Source: Evtepia gabavorous (GTDB lineage Bacteria; Bacillota; Clostridia; Oscillospirales; Oscillospiraceae). From it: a stretch of 64,000 nucleotides of DNA. A model generated the notes under the pieces. It saw only the letters and a program-made list of their open reading frames with translations, was not told the origin of the DNA and did no database searches. The translations under genes and the position numbers were made by a program. The DNA is taken from positions 83,420 through 147,419 of the forward strand of contig NZ_QQRQ01000003.1 in NCBI RefSeq assembly GCF_003425665.1, given 5' to 3'. Of this stretch, positions 43,536 to 52,150 are shown piece after piece; the stretch's first letter is position 1; every line of letters starts with the position of its first letter.

Positions 43536-45200
43536 TCAAGGGAGGAGGGGTTCCTGAGAGGCCTGAATCGCGTGAAACTGGAATTGCAGGGAGGTGACGC
43601 CGCGGAATGTATTTTCGCCGATCGACCCCAATAGGTCCACGGTGCTGGGGCAGCCTAAGGACTGGTAGGCCTCCGCGAGCTGGAATCCTACGGCGTCCGC
43701 AAACCGGCCAAACAGCTTAATGTGTTCCTGCTGTTTTCCCATCTGGCGATGGGTTTGGGTACCTTTGGAGACCAGGCAGTAGTTTCGCAGCGCAAATACT
43801 GGCTTTTCAACCCCCTGCCCGTAGGGGGCATGGGATTTGAGGGTTTCCAGTGCGGCGGGAAGTTCATCCTCGGAAAGATCCAGGTCATAGTACAGCACGT
43901 CTTCCTGTTCGGGCAAAGGGTTATCTTCCATGTACTGGACCATGGCGCGTACCATTTGGGGATAATGTGCCTGGGAAACGGTGATGCCTGCGGCGCCGGC
44001 GTGTCCGCCGGCTGTTTCCACATAGGGAGAAATGAGAGGGAGGAGCGGGGAGAGGTCAAAATCAAGGTAAGTTCGTCCGGAGCCCTTGAGCAGTTCAGGG
44101 TTTCCCATCACACTGGAGAAGAGAAACGCCGGACGATGAAAGGATTCCGCCAGTTTGCCGGCAAGGATACCCAGAATTCCCTCCGGCATGCCAGGACAGC
44201 AAACGGTAAGAAGGGGCGCTTGGCTTTGTTCTTCTGCGGCTGCGGCGGCAATGGTGAGCCAGTGAGTGACCAGGCGTTTCCTCTCTTCATTGATCTGCTT
44301 CATTTTAGAGGCAAAGACGAGAGACTGGGTATCATCTTCTGAGAGAAGGGCTTTTAGAACGGAGGAACTTCCGGCATTGTATAAACGGCCTGCCGCGTTC
44401 AGGATTGGAGCAATTTGAAATTTAATGGTATCCTCATCATAGGGGCGGTCCGCCAGGTTGAGAATGGCCTGGATGCCGCTGGAGAGCTGATAGAACCAAG
44501 TTTTATGGTTGATGACCCGAAGCCCTGCGATCACGAGATACCGGTTGTCCCCTGTCAATGGCACCACGTCGGCCAAGGTACCAATGCAGGCCAAAACCAG
44601 CAGGTCGAAAAATAGACCCTTCTTCTGCTGGGAAGACTCCGAGGCGCATAGGAATTCGGCCAGTTTATAGGCCAGTCCCGCGCCGCAGTAATGTTCGTAC
44701 CCATTTTTTTCTGGGAAGATATGGGGGTCTACAATGAGATCTGCTTCCGGCAGCGTATCCTGTGGGAGGTGGTGGTCCAGGACAATCACAGTGTTTCCGG
44801 CCGCTTTGGCGGCGCGGATGGGCTCTATGGCGGATACACCGTTGTCAATGGTGATAATGAGAGAATTTGTTATGCCTTGAATCAGAGACTCCGAGATACC
44901 GTACCCATCGGTAAAGCGTTTTGGAATGATGGTCTTTGTACGCACGCCAAAATGGCCGAGCAGCTTGACCAGAATGGCGGTGGAGGTGATTCCATCGGCG
45001 TCGTAATCTCCCACAATGACAACAGGCATGCCCTGCGTTATCGCACAGGCCCGGATACATTCTGCTGCCTCTGGGATGTTCTGAATTCTATTGGGTTCTA
45101 TGTGGGAAGGAGAGAGCAGTTCCTCTTCTGTCAGGCCGGACATCTCCTGAATGGCTTCCAAGACAGAATGATAGGTTCCCCGTTTTTTCCATTGTTGCAT
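43536..45200 (-). CDS. recJ: RecJ-type single-strand-specific exonuclease (DHH family)
   Basis: This 554-aa protein has the DHH phosphoesterase motifs VIVGDYDADGITSTA and VLDHHLPQ, then GYEHYCGAGLAYK and a C-terminal DHHA1 domain with GGHAGAAGITV. RecJ degrades 5' ends of single-stranded DNA during repair. It is a little shorter than classic RecJ and may lack the full OB-fold end. Single gene; start at 45200, with weak ribosome-binding sequence. Confidence 0.9.
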   Translation of the reverse strand: MQQWKKRGTYHSVLEAIQEMSGLTEEELLSPSHIEPNRIQNIPEAAECIRACAITQGMPVVIVGDYDADGITSTAILVKLLGHFGVRTKTIIPKRFTDGYGISESLIQGITNSLIITIDNGVSAIEPIRAAKAAGNTVIVLDHHLPQDTLPEADLIVDPHIFPEKNGYEHYCGAGLAYKLAEFLCASESSQQKKGLFFDLLVLACIGTLADVVPLTGDNRYLVIAGLRVINHKTWFYQLSSGIQAILNLADRPYDEDTIKFQIAPILNAAGRLYNAGSSSVLKALLSEDDTQSLVFASKMKQINEERKRLVTHWLTIAAAAAEEQSQAPLLTVCCPGMPEGILGILAGKLAESFHRPAFLFSSVMGNPELLKGSGRTYLDFDLSPLLPLISPYVETAGGHAGAAGITVSQAHYPQMVRAMVQYMEDNPLPEQEDVLYYDLDLSEDELPAALETLKSHAPYGQGVEKPVFALRNYCLVSKGTQTHRQMGKQQEHIKLFGRFADAVGFQLAEAYQSLGCPSTVDLLGSIGENTFRGVTSLQFQFHAIQASQEPLLP

Positions 45201-45393
45201 ATTCGTTCCCTCATTTTATACCTATGTTATTTTGACGGGGCAAATTATACCATACAATGGGAAAGAAGGTCAAATCCTGGCAGAGTAGCAATGTTTCTCT
45301 CAAACTGTGCAGAAGGTCTGGTCAGGAACATAAAATTTGTGATACAATACATTATTATTTTATCCTAAGATGATGAGGTTAGGAGAGAAAACC

Positions 45394-45906
45394 ATGGTTG
45401 TTTTAATTGCGGGAGCTTCCCACACTGGGAAAACCGCATTGGCCCAGAGCTTGTTGGAGCAGAAGGGATATCCCTATCTGTCGATAGACCTGCTGAAAAT
45501 GGGACTGATTCGAAGCGGACAGACCAACTTATCCCCGGAGGATGACGCGGAATTAACGGAGTATCTATGGCCCATTGTGCGGGAGATGATCAAAACTGCC
45601 ATCGAAAACCGACAGAATTTGGTGGTGGAAGGCGGCTATATTCCATTTGACTGGAAACGCGGCTTTGACACAGTGTATTTGAAAGAGATCCGCTATTGCT
45701 GTCTGGTGATGACGGAGAGATATATCGACCACCATTTTGATGAAATTAAGGCATTTGCCAATGTAATAGAGCATCGAGGGGATGATTCCTGGTGTACCAA
45801 GGCACGGCTCCAGGAAGAAAATCAACATAACCTTGCAATGTGTAAGAAGTATGGCCTGGACTATAGTTTGATTGAAGATTCATACCAGGTGACGTTCTTT
45901 TTGTGA
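45394..45906 (+). CDS. P-loop small-molecule kinase-like protein
   Basis: This 170-aa protein begins VVLIAGASHTGKTALAQSLLE, with a P-loop at residues about 6-14, and reads YLSIDLLKMGLIRSGQTN and VVEGGYIPFDWKR, like 2-phosphoglycerate-kinase-like or uridine-kinase-like enzymes. ATG 45394 has AGGAG 8 bases upstream. No operon partner. Substrate is not identified. Confidence 0.72.
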   Translation: MVVLIAGASHTGKTALAQSLLEQKGYPYLSIDLLKMGLIRSGQTNLSPEDDAELTEYLWPIVREMIKTAIENRQNLVVEGGYIPFDWKRGFDTVYLKEIRYCCLVMTERYIDHHFDEIKAFANVIEHRGDDSWCTKARLQEENQHNLAMCKKYGLDYSLIEDSYQVTFFL

Positions 45907-45977
45907 CAAGGCAAAGGACTGGTGGGGGAGAGACCTTGACTCGCTTCCCATCAGTTTTTTATTTGGTCGGGCTATCA

Positions 45978-46039
45978 TTGACAAAAAAGTTCGTCCATGG
46001 TAATATGAAGCTGCCTTCACGAGAAGCGAGCTTCATATT
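45978..46039 (+). promoter_or_regulatory. Promoter with 11-bp inverted repeat before the XRE operon
   Basis: TTGACA (45978-45983), 17-base spacer, TAATAT (46001-46006). The perfect inverted repeat AATATGAAGCT (46002-46012) and AGCTTCATATT (46029-46039) overlaps the -10, so it is a probable operator for the XRE regulator or an RNA hairpin in the leader. Confidence 0.8.
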
Positions 46040-46055
46040 TTAGGAGGAGGCGCCC

Positions 46056-46286
46056 ATGAAGACAAGGGTAAAAGAACTGCGAACAGCAGCCAAAATGACG
46101 CAGCAGCAGTTGGCGGATCTGGTTCGGGTTTCTTCGCGGACCATTATTTCCATTGAAAAGGAACAGTATAATCCTTCCTTGATGCTTGCCTATCGCATAG
46201 CGCAGGTCTTTGGGACAACAGTAGAGGACCTCTGCTGCTTGCAGGAGAACAAAGCACTGGAAGATCAGCAATATGAGGAAGAATGA
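46056..46286 (+). CDS. Small XRE-type regulator
   Basis: This 76-aa protein has a complete HTH (VKELRTAAKMTQQQLADLVRVSSRTIISIEKEQYNPS) and an acidic tail, like YgzD-type regulators. AGGAGG lies before ATG 46056. It heads an operon of four small membrane proteins, and its promoter has a clear dyad, so it likely represses its own operon. Confidence 0.9.
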   Translation: MKTRVKELRTAAKMTQQQLADLVRVSSRTIISIEKEQYNPSLMLAYRIAQVFGTTVEDLCCLQENKALEDQQYEEE

Positions 46287-46312
46287 CAGGAGAACAGAAA
46301 GGAGGAACTGTT

Positions 46313-46738
46313 GTGAAAATATATAACAAAAAGGGATGGGTTCTCGGGATGGGAGAGATTCTGCTGGGAATCGTTGGTGTGTGCATCTATGTTCAAACGG
46401 GGTTTCAGACTTTTGATTGGAAGGCTGGAACTCTGCTGATTCTTCTCTTTTCGTTTGGCGTAAGCGGTATTGTGAGAAGCTGTTCCAAGGAAGCGTCCAG
46501 AGAGGACCGGATTACACAGCGGGATGAGAGAAACCAGTACATTGCACTGCGGTGCCGGGCAAAGACGATGGAGATTATGACCTATTTCCTGTTTGCCATG
46601 GTGGCCGGATGTATGATTGGCTATGGAATAACAAAGGACACAGCGTTCCTGTGGCTGCTCATAGGAGCGGGAATTCCCTTTGGCGTGCTGCAGATTGTCT
46701 CCATTGTGCTCGGACTTTATTATGAGAGAAATCAGTAA
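46313..46738 (+). CDS. Small membrane protein (DUF2178-like)
   Basis: This 141-aa protein has four hydrophobic segments, with a loop reading EDRITQRDERNQYIALRCRAK between the second and third, a layout seen in DUF2178-like proteins next to XRE regulators. The start is GTG 46313, with AAAGGAGG 7 bases upstream; an earlier ATG at 46283 overlaps the XRE stop. It is a paralogue of the next protein. Function unknown. Confidence 0.72.
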   Translation: MKIYNKKGWVLGMGEILLGIVGVCIYVQTGFQTFDWKAGTLLILLFSFGVSGIVRSCSKEASREDRITQRDERNQYIALRCRAKTMEIMTYFLFAMVAGCMIGYGITKDTAFLWLLIGAGIPFGVLQIVSIVLGLYYERNQ

Positions 46739-46753
46739 ATGAGGAGGATTGTG

Positions 46754-47185
46754 ATGAAGATTTATGATAAAAAGAAATTCTGGAGTGGGCTTGGAATTCT
46801 TGCGATTGGAATACTTTTCTTTTTCTACGATCTTTCTTCTCCTTCTGCAAATGGGTTCCAGGCAAAGTGGAACCTCATTCTCGGCCTGATTGTCATGGCG
46901 TTTGGGATAGCGGACAGCGCCCGGGCGCTGTCCAGAAAAAAGACGCGGGAAGCGCGAATCGAGCAAATGGACGAGCGGAATCAGTTGGTGCGGCTTGCCA
47001 GCAAAGCGAAGACTTTGGACATTATGCAGGTGTTACTGTTTGTGGTTATGGTGGCTTCTTTGGTAGGTCTGAAGAAAACAGGGTATCTCCCCTTTGCAGG
47101 CATGGCCCTGGCCGCGGGACTTTTCGTGGTGCTGGTCATTTTTATAGAGCTTTTTGTGGGAATGTACTACGAAGAGAAGAAATAG
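46754..47185 (+). CDS. Small membrane protein, paralogue of the upstream gene
   Basis: This 143-aa protein has four hydrophobic segments and a central loop (EARIEQMDERNQLVRLASKAK) that matches the loop EDRITQRDERNQYIALRCRAK of the preceding protein, so the two arose by duplication. ATG 46754 has GAGGAGG upstream. It ends EELFVGMYYEEKK-like. Function unknown. Confidence 0.72.
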   Translation: MKIYDKKKFWSGLGILAIGILFFFYDLSSPSANGFQAKWNLILGLIVMAFGIADSARALSRKKTREARIEQMDERNQLVRLASKAKTLDIMQVLLFVVMVASLVGLKKTGYLPFAGMALAAGLFVVLVIFIELFVGMYYEEKK

Positions 47186-47202
47186 GGAAGGGGAGAAGAA
47201 CC

Positions 47203-47493
47203 ATGTCAAAGCATATGCGCCCTGTTTACGATGAACGGGATGACGAAATTGATGCCCATTCCAAAAGCCGTGCGTGGGATTTTGTGGTGGTCTGTATTGA
47301 AGTCTTTACAATTTTGTGTGTGGTAAAAGGAAACACAGCCTGGATCGGGTGCCTTGCGCTACTTTTTGCAGGAATGGCGGCGAACATGATGTACCGTTTT
47401 GACGAATATGAGGAAAGGGCATACTTTCACGGCGGATTGATCTTGGGGGCCATTGGCCTCGCTCTGCTGATCTGGTTTGGGGTCTGTGGATAG
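47203..47493 (+). CDS. Small membrane protein
   Basis: This 96-aa protein starts MSKHMRPVYDERDDEIDAHSKSRA and has two or three hydrophobic segments. GGGGAG lies before ATG 47203. It reuses the polar DERD..A.SKSR pattern of the two paralogues before it, so it may be a shortened relative. Function unknown; same operon as the XRE regulator. Confidence 0.65.
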   Translation: MSKHMRPVYDERDDEIDAHSKSRAWDFVVVCIEVFTILCVVKGNTAWIGCLALLFAGMAANMMYRFDEYEERAYFHGGLILGAIGLALLIWFGVCG

Positions 47494-47511
47494 AAAGGGG
47501 ATGTGCAGCGG

Positions 47512-47874
47512 ATGGAGATGCTGGGGGCGATTGTTCTGGTTTTTGCATTGCAGAAAATAGCGGCTTTGCTGTCTATTCCGGTTATTTTGGGTATGATTTG
47601 GGTCAAGGGGAAGGCGAGCAGAATGGATGGAGAGGCGTGGGAGCAATATTTTCGACAGGTCAGTAACCGGCAGTATGTGGTTTTCCTGCTTGTTTCCTAC
47701 GGGATACCTCTGCTTTTGCTCTCTGCCCTTGGGTACTGTCTCTATGATTTTCTTTCCCTGACAGATCCTCTCATTTTAGCGAGTCTGACCTTTTTGTTCG
47801 GCATCTTTCATATGATCCGGAAATTGGATGATCACAAACGAGAGTTATGGGAGAAACTTAGAAAATTGGGATGA
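47512..47874 (+). CDS. Small membrane protein, last gene of the XRE operon
   Basis: This 120-aa protein has three hydrophobic segments and ends KLDDHKRELWEKLRKLG. The start is either ATG 47512 (AAAGGGG 11 bases upstream) or GTG 47503. It is followed by a strong terminator at 47884. I do not recognise the family. It completes the set of four small membrane proteins that follow the XRE gene. Confidence 0.62.
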   Translation: MEMLGAIVLVFALQKIAALLSIPVILGMIWVKGKASRMDGEAWEQYFRQVSNRQYVVFLLVSYGIPLLLLSALGYCLYDFLSLTDPLILASLTFLFGIFHMIRKLDDHKRELWEKLRKLG

Positions 47875-47883
47875 TGAGAAAGA

Positions 47884-47912
47884 AGAGGCGCAACGACAAT
47901 CGTTGCGCCTCT
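47884..47912. terminator. Bidirectional terminator between the XRE operon and ilvA
   Basis: Arms AGAGGCGCAACGA (47884-47896) and TCGTTGCGCCTCT (47900-47912) with a 3-base loop and a T-run on the plus strand. It sits between two convergent units. Confidence 0.9.
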
Positions 47913-47931
47913 TTTTTGATAAAATGCAAAA

Positions 47932-49137
47932 TTAAACCCGTTCAGACACCAAATGAAAGCCAGCTTGGGTCAATTCCTTTTGAATTTGCACAATTTGGGC
48001 ATGATCCCTTGTTTCCAGTCCCAGCTTGAGGAAGCAGCTGGTGATGGCCATGTTGGCATCGGAGCGGTCGTGGTGTACAGAGACCACATTTCCACCGCAG
48101 CGGGCAATGATTTCAGAGACTTCCTGCAGCTGGCCCGGTTTGTCTGTCAGGGCAATGGTGAGACTGACGTTTCGTCCGCTGGTCAGAAGCCCCCGGGTAA
48201 TCACGCGGCTGAGAATATTGACGTCAATGTTTCCGCCGGAGACGATACAAACCACCTTTTTCCCTTCTACCGGCAGTTTATGAAACAGGACAGCGGCAAC
48301 ACTGACGGCGCCGGCGCCCTCTGCGATCACTTTTTGCTTTTCGATGAGGGCCAGGATGGCGGCGGCAATCTCATCTTCACTGACAGTAACGATCTCATCC
48401 ACGTATTGTTCCACCAACTGGTATGTAATGTCTCCGGGATGCTTGACTGCAATGCCGTCGGCGAAGGTCTCTGCCTGGTCCAGCGTGATCGGGGTGCCTT
48501 CTTGCTGGCTTTTTACCATGCTGGCGGCGCCGGCGGCCTGGACCCCGTAGATTTTTACATTGGGATTGAGGTGTTTGATGGCGTAGGCCACCCCGGAAAT
48601 CAGTCCACCGCCGCCGATGGGGACCACAACGGCGTCGGGATTTTCCAGTTCATCCAAGATCTCCAAGCCGATGGTGCCCTGGCCGGCAATGACTTCGTCG
48701 TCATCAAAGGGATGGATGAATGTGGCGCCGGTATCTTCCTGGAGCTGGAGGGCAGTGGCATAGGCGTCGTCATAGGCGCCTTTTACCAGGCGGACTTCCG
48801 CTCCCAGCTGTTTTGTGGCTTCCACCTTGCTGATGGGAGCACCGTCCGGCATACAAATTAAGGACTGGATACCGCTTTGCGTTGCCGCCATAGCGACCCC
48901 CTGGGCGTGATTGCCTGCACTGCATGCAATGATGCCGCGGCTCTTTTCCTCCTCTGTCAGCTGGCTGATTTTGTAGTAAGCGCCCCGTAGCTTAAAACTT
49001 CCTGTCTCCTGTAAGTTTTCCGTTTTCAGATAGAGCTCACATTGCTTGGAGAGCTTTGTGGCTCTGATGAGGTCGGTTTTTCGGGCCACTTTTTTGAGCA
49101 CAAAAGCGGCGTGATATATTTTGTCAAGGGTAAGCAT
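47932..49137 (-). CDS. ilvA: Threonine ammonia-lyase with ACT domain
   Basis: This 401-aa PLP enzyme has the lysine motif TGSFKLRGAYYK (about residue 47-58), the phosphate loop GGGGLISG, SGGNID, and a C-terminal ACT-type regulatory domain (about 325-400). It converts threonine to 2-oxobutanoate and ammonia for isoleucine synthesis or catabolism; the single ACT is the shorter biodegradative-like TdcB arrangement. Start ATG 49137. No operon partner; divergent from sodA. Confidence 0.93.
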   Translation of the reverse strand: MLTLDKIYHAAFVLKKVARKTDLIRATKLSKQCELYLKTENLQETGSFKLRGAYYKISQLTEEEKSRGIIACSAGNHAQGVAMAATQSGIQSLICMPDGAPISKVEATKQLGAEVRLVKGAYDDAYATALQLQEDTGATFIHPFDDDEVIAGQGTIGLEILDELENPDAVVVPIGGGGLISGVAYAIKHLNPNVKIYGVQAAGAASMVKSQQEGTPITLDQAETFADGIAVKHPGDITYQLVEQYVDEIVTVSEDEIAAAILALIEKQKVIAEGAGAVSVAAVLFHKLPVEGKKVVCIVSGGNIDVNILSRVITRGLLTSGRNVSLTIALTDKPGQLQEVSEIIARCGGNVVSVHHDRSDANMAITSCFLKLGLETRDHAQIVQIQKELTQAGFHLVSERV

Positions 49138-49287
49138 CCTGTTTCCTCCGTACCGTTTATTGTTTGAATATCTCTTGATTTTTTAGTATATAGTATTTTG
49201 GGGCGGGGTGCAAGAGAAAGGAGCATGGAAGGGGAGGTATCTCTGCATGAGAAGAAAGAGATGGCATCCTTTCTTTTGATTGCCCTA

Positions 49288-49337
49288 TTTACTTTTTGAC
49301 AAAAAAAGAGTATACTACGATTGTTAGCTTATGCTAA
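49288..49337 (+). promoter_or_regulatory. sodA promoter with TTAGC-N4-GCTAA dyad
   Basis: Promoter TTTACT (49288-49293), 17 bases, TATACT (49311-49316). The dyad TTAGCTTATGCTAA (49324-49337) lies at the likely start of transcription, and resembles in outline the binding sites of iron/manganese regulators of the DtxR class. Confidence 0.6.
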
Positions 49338-49374
49338 TCAAAAGACAATCCCGTATACCATAGGAGGTAACCTT

Positions 49375-49986
49375 ATGATTGCACAGACGACCTATCCGTT
49401 CGCGCTTCCTCCGCTGCCGTATGCCTATGATGCTTTGGAGCCTTATGTGGATGAAGCGACCATGCATTTTCACCATGATAAGCATCTGAAAACCTATGTG
49501 GATAACCTCAACAAGGCACTGGAGGCCTATCCTCAATATCACACCTGGACATTGGAGACACTTTTGACAAAGCTGGAGGAACTGCCCGATGGTCTGCGAA
49601 CCGCAGTGCGGAACAATGGAGGCGGGGTCTATAACCATGATCTTTTCTTTGATCTTATGGCGCCTGCCGGGCAGAAAATGTCACCCGCGGTTGCAGAGCA
49701 TTTCGGTGGGGAGGAAGCTTGGCAGAAAGAGATGAAGGCTGCGGCGCTGGGACAGTTTGGTTCTGGATTTGCGTGGTTGGTGGCTGATTCCTCTGGGGAC
49801 CTTCATATCATTGCCCTGCCGAACCAAGATAATCCGCTGTCTCAGGGGTTGACGCCCATTCTTCCCCTGGATGTTTGGGAGCACGCTTATTACCTGAAGT
49901 ACCAAAATCTGCGGGCAGATTATATTGATGCCTGGTTCCATGTTATCAACTGGGATGGCGTAAATAAAAGACTGCATCGAGGGTAA
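49375..49986 (+). CDS. sodA: Superoxide dismutase (Fe/Mn family)
   Basis: This 203-aa protein has the metal ligands in FHHDKHLKTYVD (first His), YNHDLFFD (second His) and DVWEHAYYLKY (Asp and His), and the GSGFAWLV region. It converts superoxide to oxygen and hydrogen peroxide. ATG 49375 has AGGAGG upstream. It has a GGGVYNH rather than the more usual AGGAWNH near the second ligand. Single-gene unit with its own promoter and terminator. Confidence 0.93.
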   Translation: MIAQTTYPFALPPLPYAYDALEPYVDEATMHFHHDKHLKTYVDNLNKALEAYPQYHTWTLETLLTKLEELPDGLRTAVRNNGGGVYNHDLFFDLMAPAGQKMSPAVAEHFGGEEAWQKEMKAAALGQFGSGFAWLVADSSGDLHIIALPNQDNPLSQGLTPILPLDVWEHAYYLKYQNLRADYIDAWFHVINWDGVNKRLHRG

Positions 49987-50024
49987 AAGAAATGACACGA
50001 CGTACGTCGTGTCATTTCTTTTAC
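49983..50024. terminator. 42-bp perfect palindrome between sodA and ibrB
   Basis: Two 21-base arms meet with no loop (centre 50003/50004), starting at the last codon and stop of sodA. It gives a long hairpin with A/T-rich ends, suited to act as a bidirectional terminator between convergent genes. Confidence 0.8.
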
Positions 50025-50051
50025 AGACCCAAAATGAAAAAAGAGACGTAT

Positions 50052-50591
50052 TTACACAGGGGGTGCCTCTTCCTCTTCCTCGACAGGCTGCCATGCCGCG
50101 CCGAAGTCGATCTCTTGAAAGAGCGCGGCCAGGCCGGTAATCTGCTTCAAGCGGAGAATTTCGTCCTTCTCCATGCCCAAGTGTTTGGAAATCCATGCGT
50201 CTGACCGCCCCAATTCATGCAGTTCCTTGATGATATTGCTCATCAAATCCACGTTGTGGGTACCACGGGCTCGGTTGTGGCGGATGGTGCTGGCCATCCG
50301 GTGGTCCAAGGGCTTGTCGATGATGCTGACTGGCAGCATTCCGTTCTCCCGCGCATAGATGTCTGGGTAATCCAGCATAATGCGGTAGCGGTGAAATCCG
50401 TCTACCAGGATGTACTTGTCCCGCTCCTTATCATAATAGCAGACAACCGGCATCGTGTAGCCATCTTGTTTGATGCTGTCATACAGCAGCTTGAGCTCAG
50501 GCGGGGCAACGGCGTTGGGATTGTATGTATTTGGCTCGATCTTTTCCACAGGAACTGCGGTCACGTGATACACAGGGCTTCTAAACCTCAT
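50052..50591 (-). CDS. ibrB: ParB/IbrB-like protein
   Basis: This 179-aa protein has a ParB N-terminal nuclease-like fold (VEKIEPNTYNPNAV, ILVDGFHRYRIM, IRHNRARGTHN) and an HTH-like end (LGMEKDEILRLKQITGL). This corresponds to IbrB, a partner of IbrA in E. coli. It overlaps the ibrA gene by 11 bases, so the two are translated together. IbrA/IbrB were described as activators of phage-carried eib genes; what they do here is unknown. Confidence 0.78.
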   Translation of the reverse strand: MRFRSPVYHVTAVPVEKIEPNTYNPNAVAPPELKLLYDSIKQDGYTMPVVCYYDKERDKYILVDGFHRYRIMLDYPDIYARENGMLPVSIIDKPLDHRMASTIRHNRARGTHNVDLMSNIIKELHELGRSDAWISKHLGMEKDEILRLKQITGLAALFQEIDFGAAWQPVEEEEEAPPV

Positions 50592-51915
50592 TTTGAGTCA
50601 CCACCTGTTTGTATTTTGCCTTCAGCGCGTCTATCTGCCGTTTCTGTTCCCGCGTTAGGCCAAACCCCATAAAGCGGCAAGTATGATCGTTGCGGAGAAT
50701 GCAGTAGCACATGCGCTTCCAGCTGGGAACGTCCTTTGTGGATTTAATGTCGTCGGTATGATCCGGGATTTTCCCTAAAAAAATGACCCGGGAGTTGCGC
50801 ATCACCGTGTAATTGGACACACCGTTGCGCCGGATATGGTAGCCATGGGCGAGGAGTTCTTGAATGGTTTTCTCCTCCAGACCACCTCCTGTTTTGTGCC
50901 AGAAGTTCAGAGAAGTCTGGAACTTCTTGATGTAGTTATTGCGCAGTCTGGCAGGGAGCGTCGCCAATAAGAATTTGGTGTAGGACTCCCAGGTATGGCC
51001 ATCCGGCAGGGAGAGTCCCCGATAGGCCAGTGCTTTGGTTTTGCCGTAAATGGCACCGAAATTTGCCCCCCGAACCCGGCCCACCAGCCTGGTCCAAATC
51101 TCCGGATCGATTACGCGGTAAAGGTTCAGGCTGTCTTTTGCTGCGTCGTTAAAAGGGGAAGCCACCCGCATTTGGCTCGGTTTCAAGCCGGCCATATAAT
51201 ATAAATCGTATAGCCGATTGTAATCATAGCCGAACAAGGCGTTGGCGTGCCAGATATCGTCGATGGACCAGTCATAGAGAGGGGAGGCGGCATAGGTGTC
51301 CTTGAACTGCTTGGAGATCCAGCACTGTTCTCGATAACCGTATTTTTTATTCAGAATGCCGCTGTACCGCTGCAGCGATTCATCGGCGCGGATGCCCAGC
51401 AGACAGACGGTTTTCTGCTTTCCATGAGAGAGCCGGTACCAGCGGCCAAACTGCTTGGCCAAGTCCTCCTGATGCATCCGATATTGGTAGGTCGTTATGG
51501 GGTTGTTCTGTAGGTGAATTACATAGGGATGCTGCGGCATGGGACGGACCCAGAGTTCTTGCTTGGTATCATCCCACGGATACCAGTACATTTGGTAGCT
51601 GCTGAAGCAGGTCCGGGCCGCCATGGGAAGGCAGACCCAGTACAGTTCCACCATTGGATCTTGGGACAGTCTCTGGAAGGTTCGCTCCACATATTCCGTT
51701 GTAACGGTGTATTGGGCTTCAAAATCCTGATGAAATACCCCGATGGGTTTACTTGGGTAGTATTTTTTTTGGAAATCCAGAGTTAAGTTTAAGAGAAGAC
51801 CGCTATCTTTCCCACCGGAAAACGAGACAAAAATATTATCAAATTCTGTAAAAATAAAGTGCATCCGCTGCTGAAAGGCTTCATATACGTTTTGCGTTAG
51901 GTACTGCCGTGTCAT
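50581..51915 (-). CDS. ibrA: IbrA-like PAPS-reductase-family protein (DUF3440)
   Basis: This 444-aa protein has a PP-loop ATP-pyrophosphatase motif IFVSFSGGKDSGLLL (about residues 28-42), and the C-terminal DUF3440 domain (TGGGLEEKTIQELLAHGYHIRRNGVSNYT). It is in the adenosine phosphosulfate reductase-like family, as are DndC-type sulfur-modifying proteins, but lacks their neighbours. It is the first gene of the ibrAB pair, with a promoter at 51976 and repeated TTGTCGAA boxes upstream. Confidence 0.8.
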   Translation of the reverse strand: MTRQYLTQNVYEAFQQRMHFIFTEFDNIFVSFSGGKDSGLLLNLTLDFQKKYYPSKPIGVFHQDFEAQYTVTTEYVERTFQRLSQDPMVELYWVCLPMAARTCFSSYQMYWYPWDDTKQELWVRPMPQHPYVIHLQNNPITTYQYRMHQEDLAKQFGRWYRLSHGKQKTVCLLGIRADESLQRYSGILNKKYGYREQCWISKQFKDTYAASPLYDWSIDDIWHANALFGYDYNRLYDLYYMAGLKPSQMRVASPFNDAAKDSLNLYRVIDPEIWTRLVGRVRGANFGAIYGKTKALAYRGLSLPDGHTWESYTKFLLATLPARLRNNYIKKFQTSLNFWHKTGGGLEEKTIQELLAHGYHIRRNGVSNYTVMRNSRVIFLGKIPDHTDDIKSTKDVPSWKRMCYCILRNDHTCRFMGFGLTREQKRQIDALKAKYKQVVTQNEV

Positions 51916-51975
51916 ACAATCATAACCTTTTCTATTCCAGAGACAGGAAAAATCATCCAGTTTATGTTGCAGTTT

Positions 51976-52016
51976 ATTGTATCACACTTTGTCGAATTGT
52001 GAAATATATTGTCGAA
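51976..52016 (-). promoter_or_regulatory. ibrA promoter with direct repeats
   Basis: On the minus strand TTTCAC (51999-52004), 17 bases, TACAAT (51976-51981). The octamer TTGTCGAA occurs at 51989-51996 and 52009-52016, spaced 20 bp, around the -35, and could be bound by IbrB or another regulator. Confidence 0.5.
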
Positions 52017-52114
52017 AAGTATTTTAAGAAATTTAATGTCGCCCAGACAAGCTATCTGGAATGCCTGCTTGGACGAGTATGCCAATGGGTATTTTTGATG
52101 CAAAAATATAAAAA

Positions 52115-52145
52115 AGAACCACGGCAGAATAACTGCAGTGGTTCT
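52115..52145 (-). terminator. Terminator after the tRNA fragment
   Basis: Arms AGAACCACGGCAG and CTGCAGTGGTTCT, with one mismatch, are followed on the minus strand by a T-run (52107-52115). It lies 6 bases downstream of the tRNA 3' end, as for a tRNA gene terminator. Confidence 0.85.
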
Positions 52146-52150
52146 CTTCT

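Noticed and set aside
50052..51915. Dnd/Ssp-type phosphorothioation system
   Set aside because: The PP-loop protein resembles DndC only in the general fold; DndA, DndD, DndE and restriction partners are absent, and the ParB partner fits IbrB.
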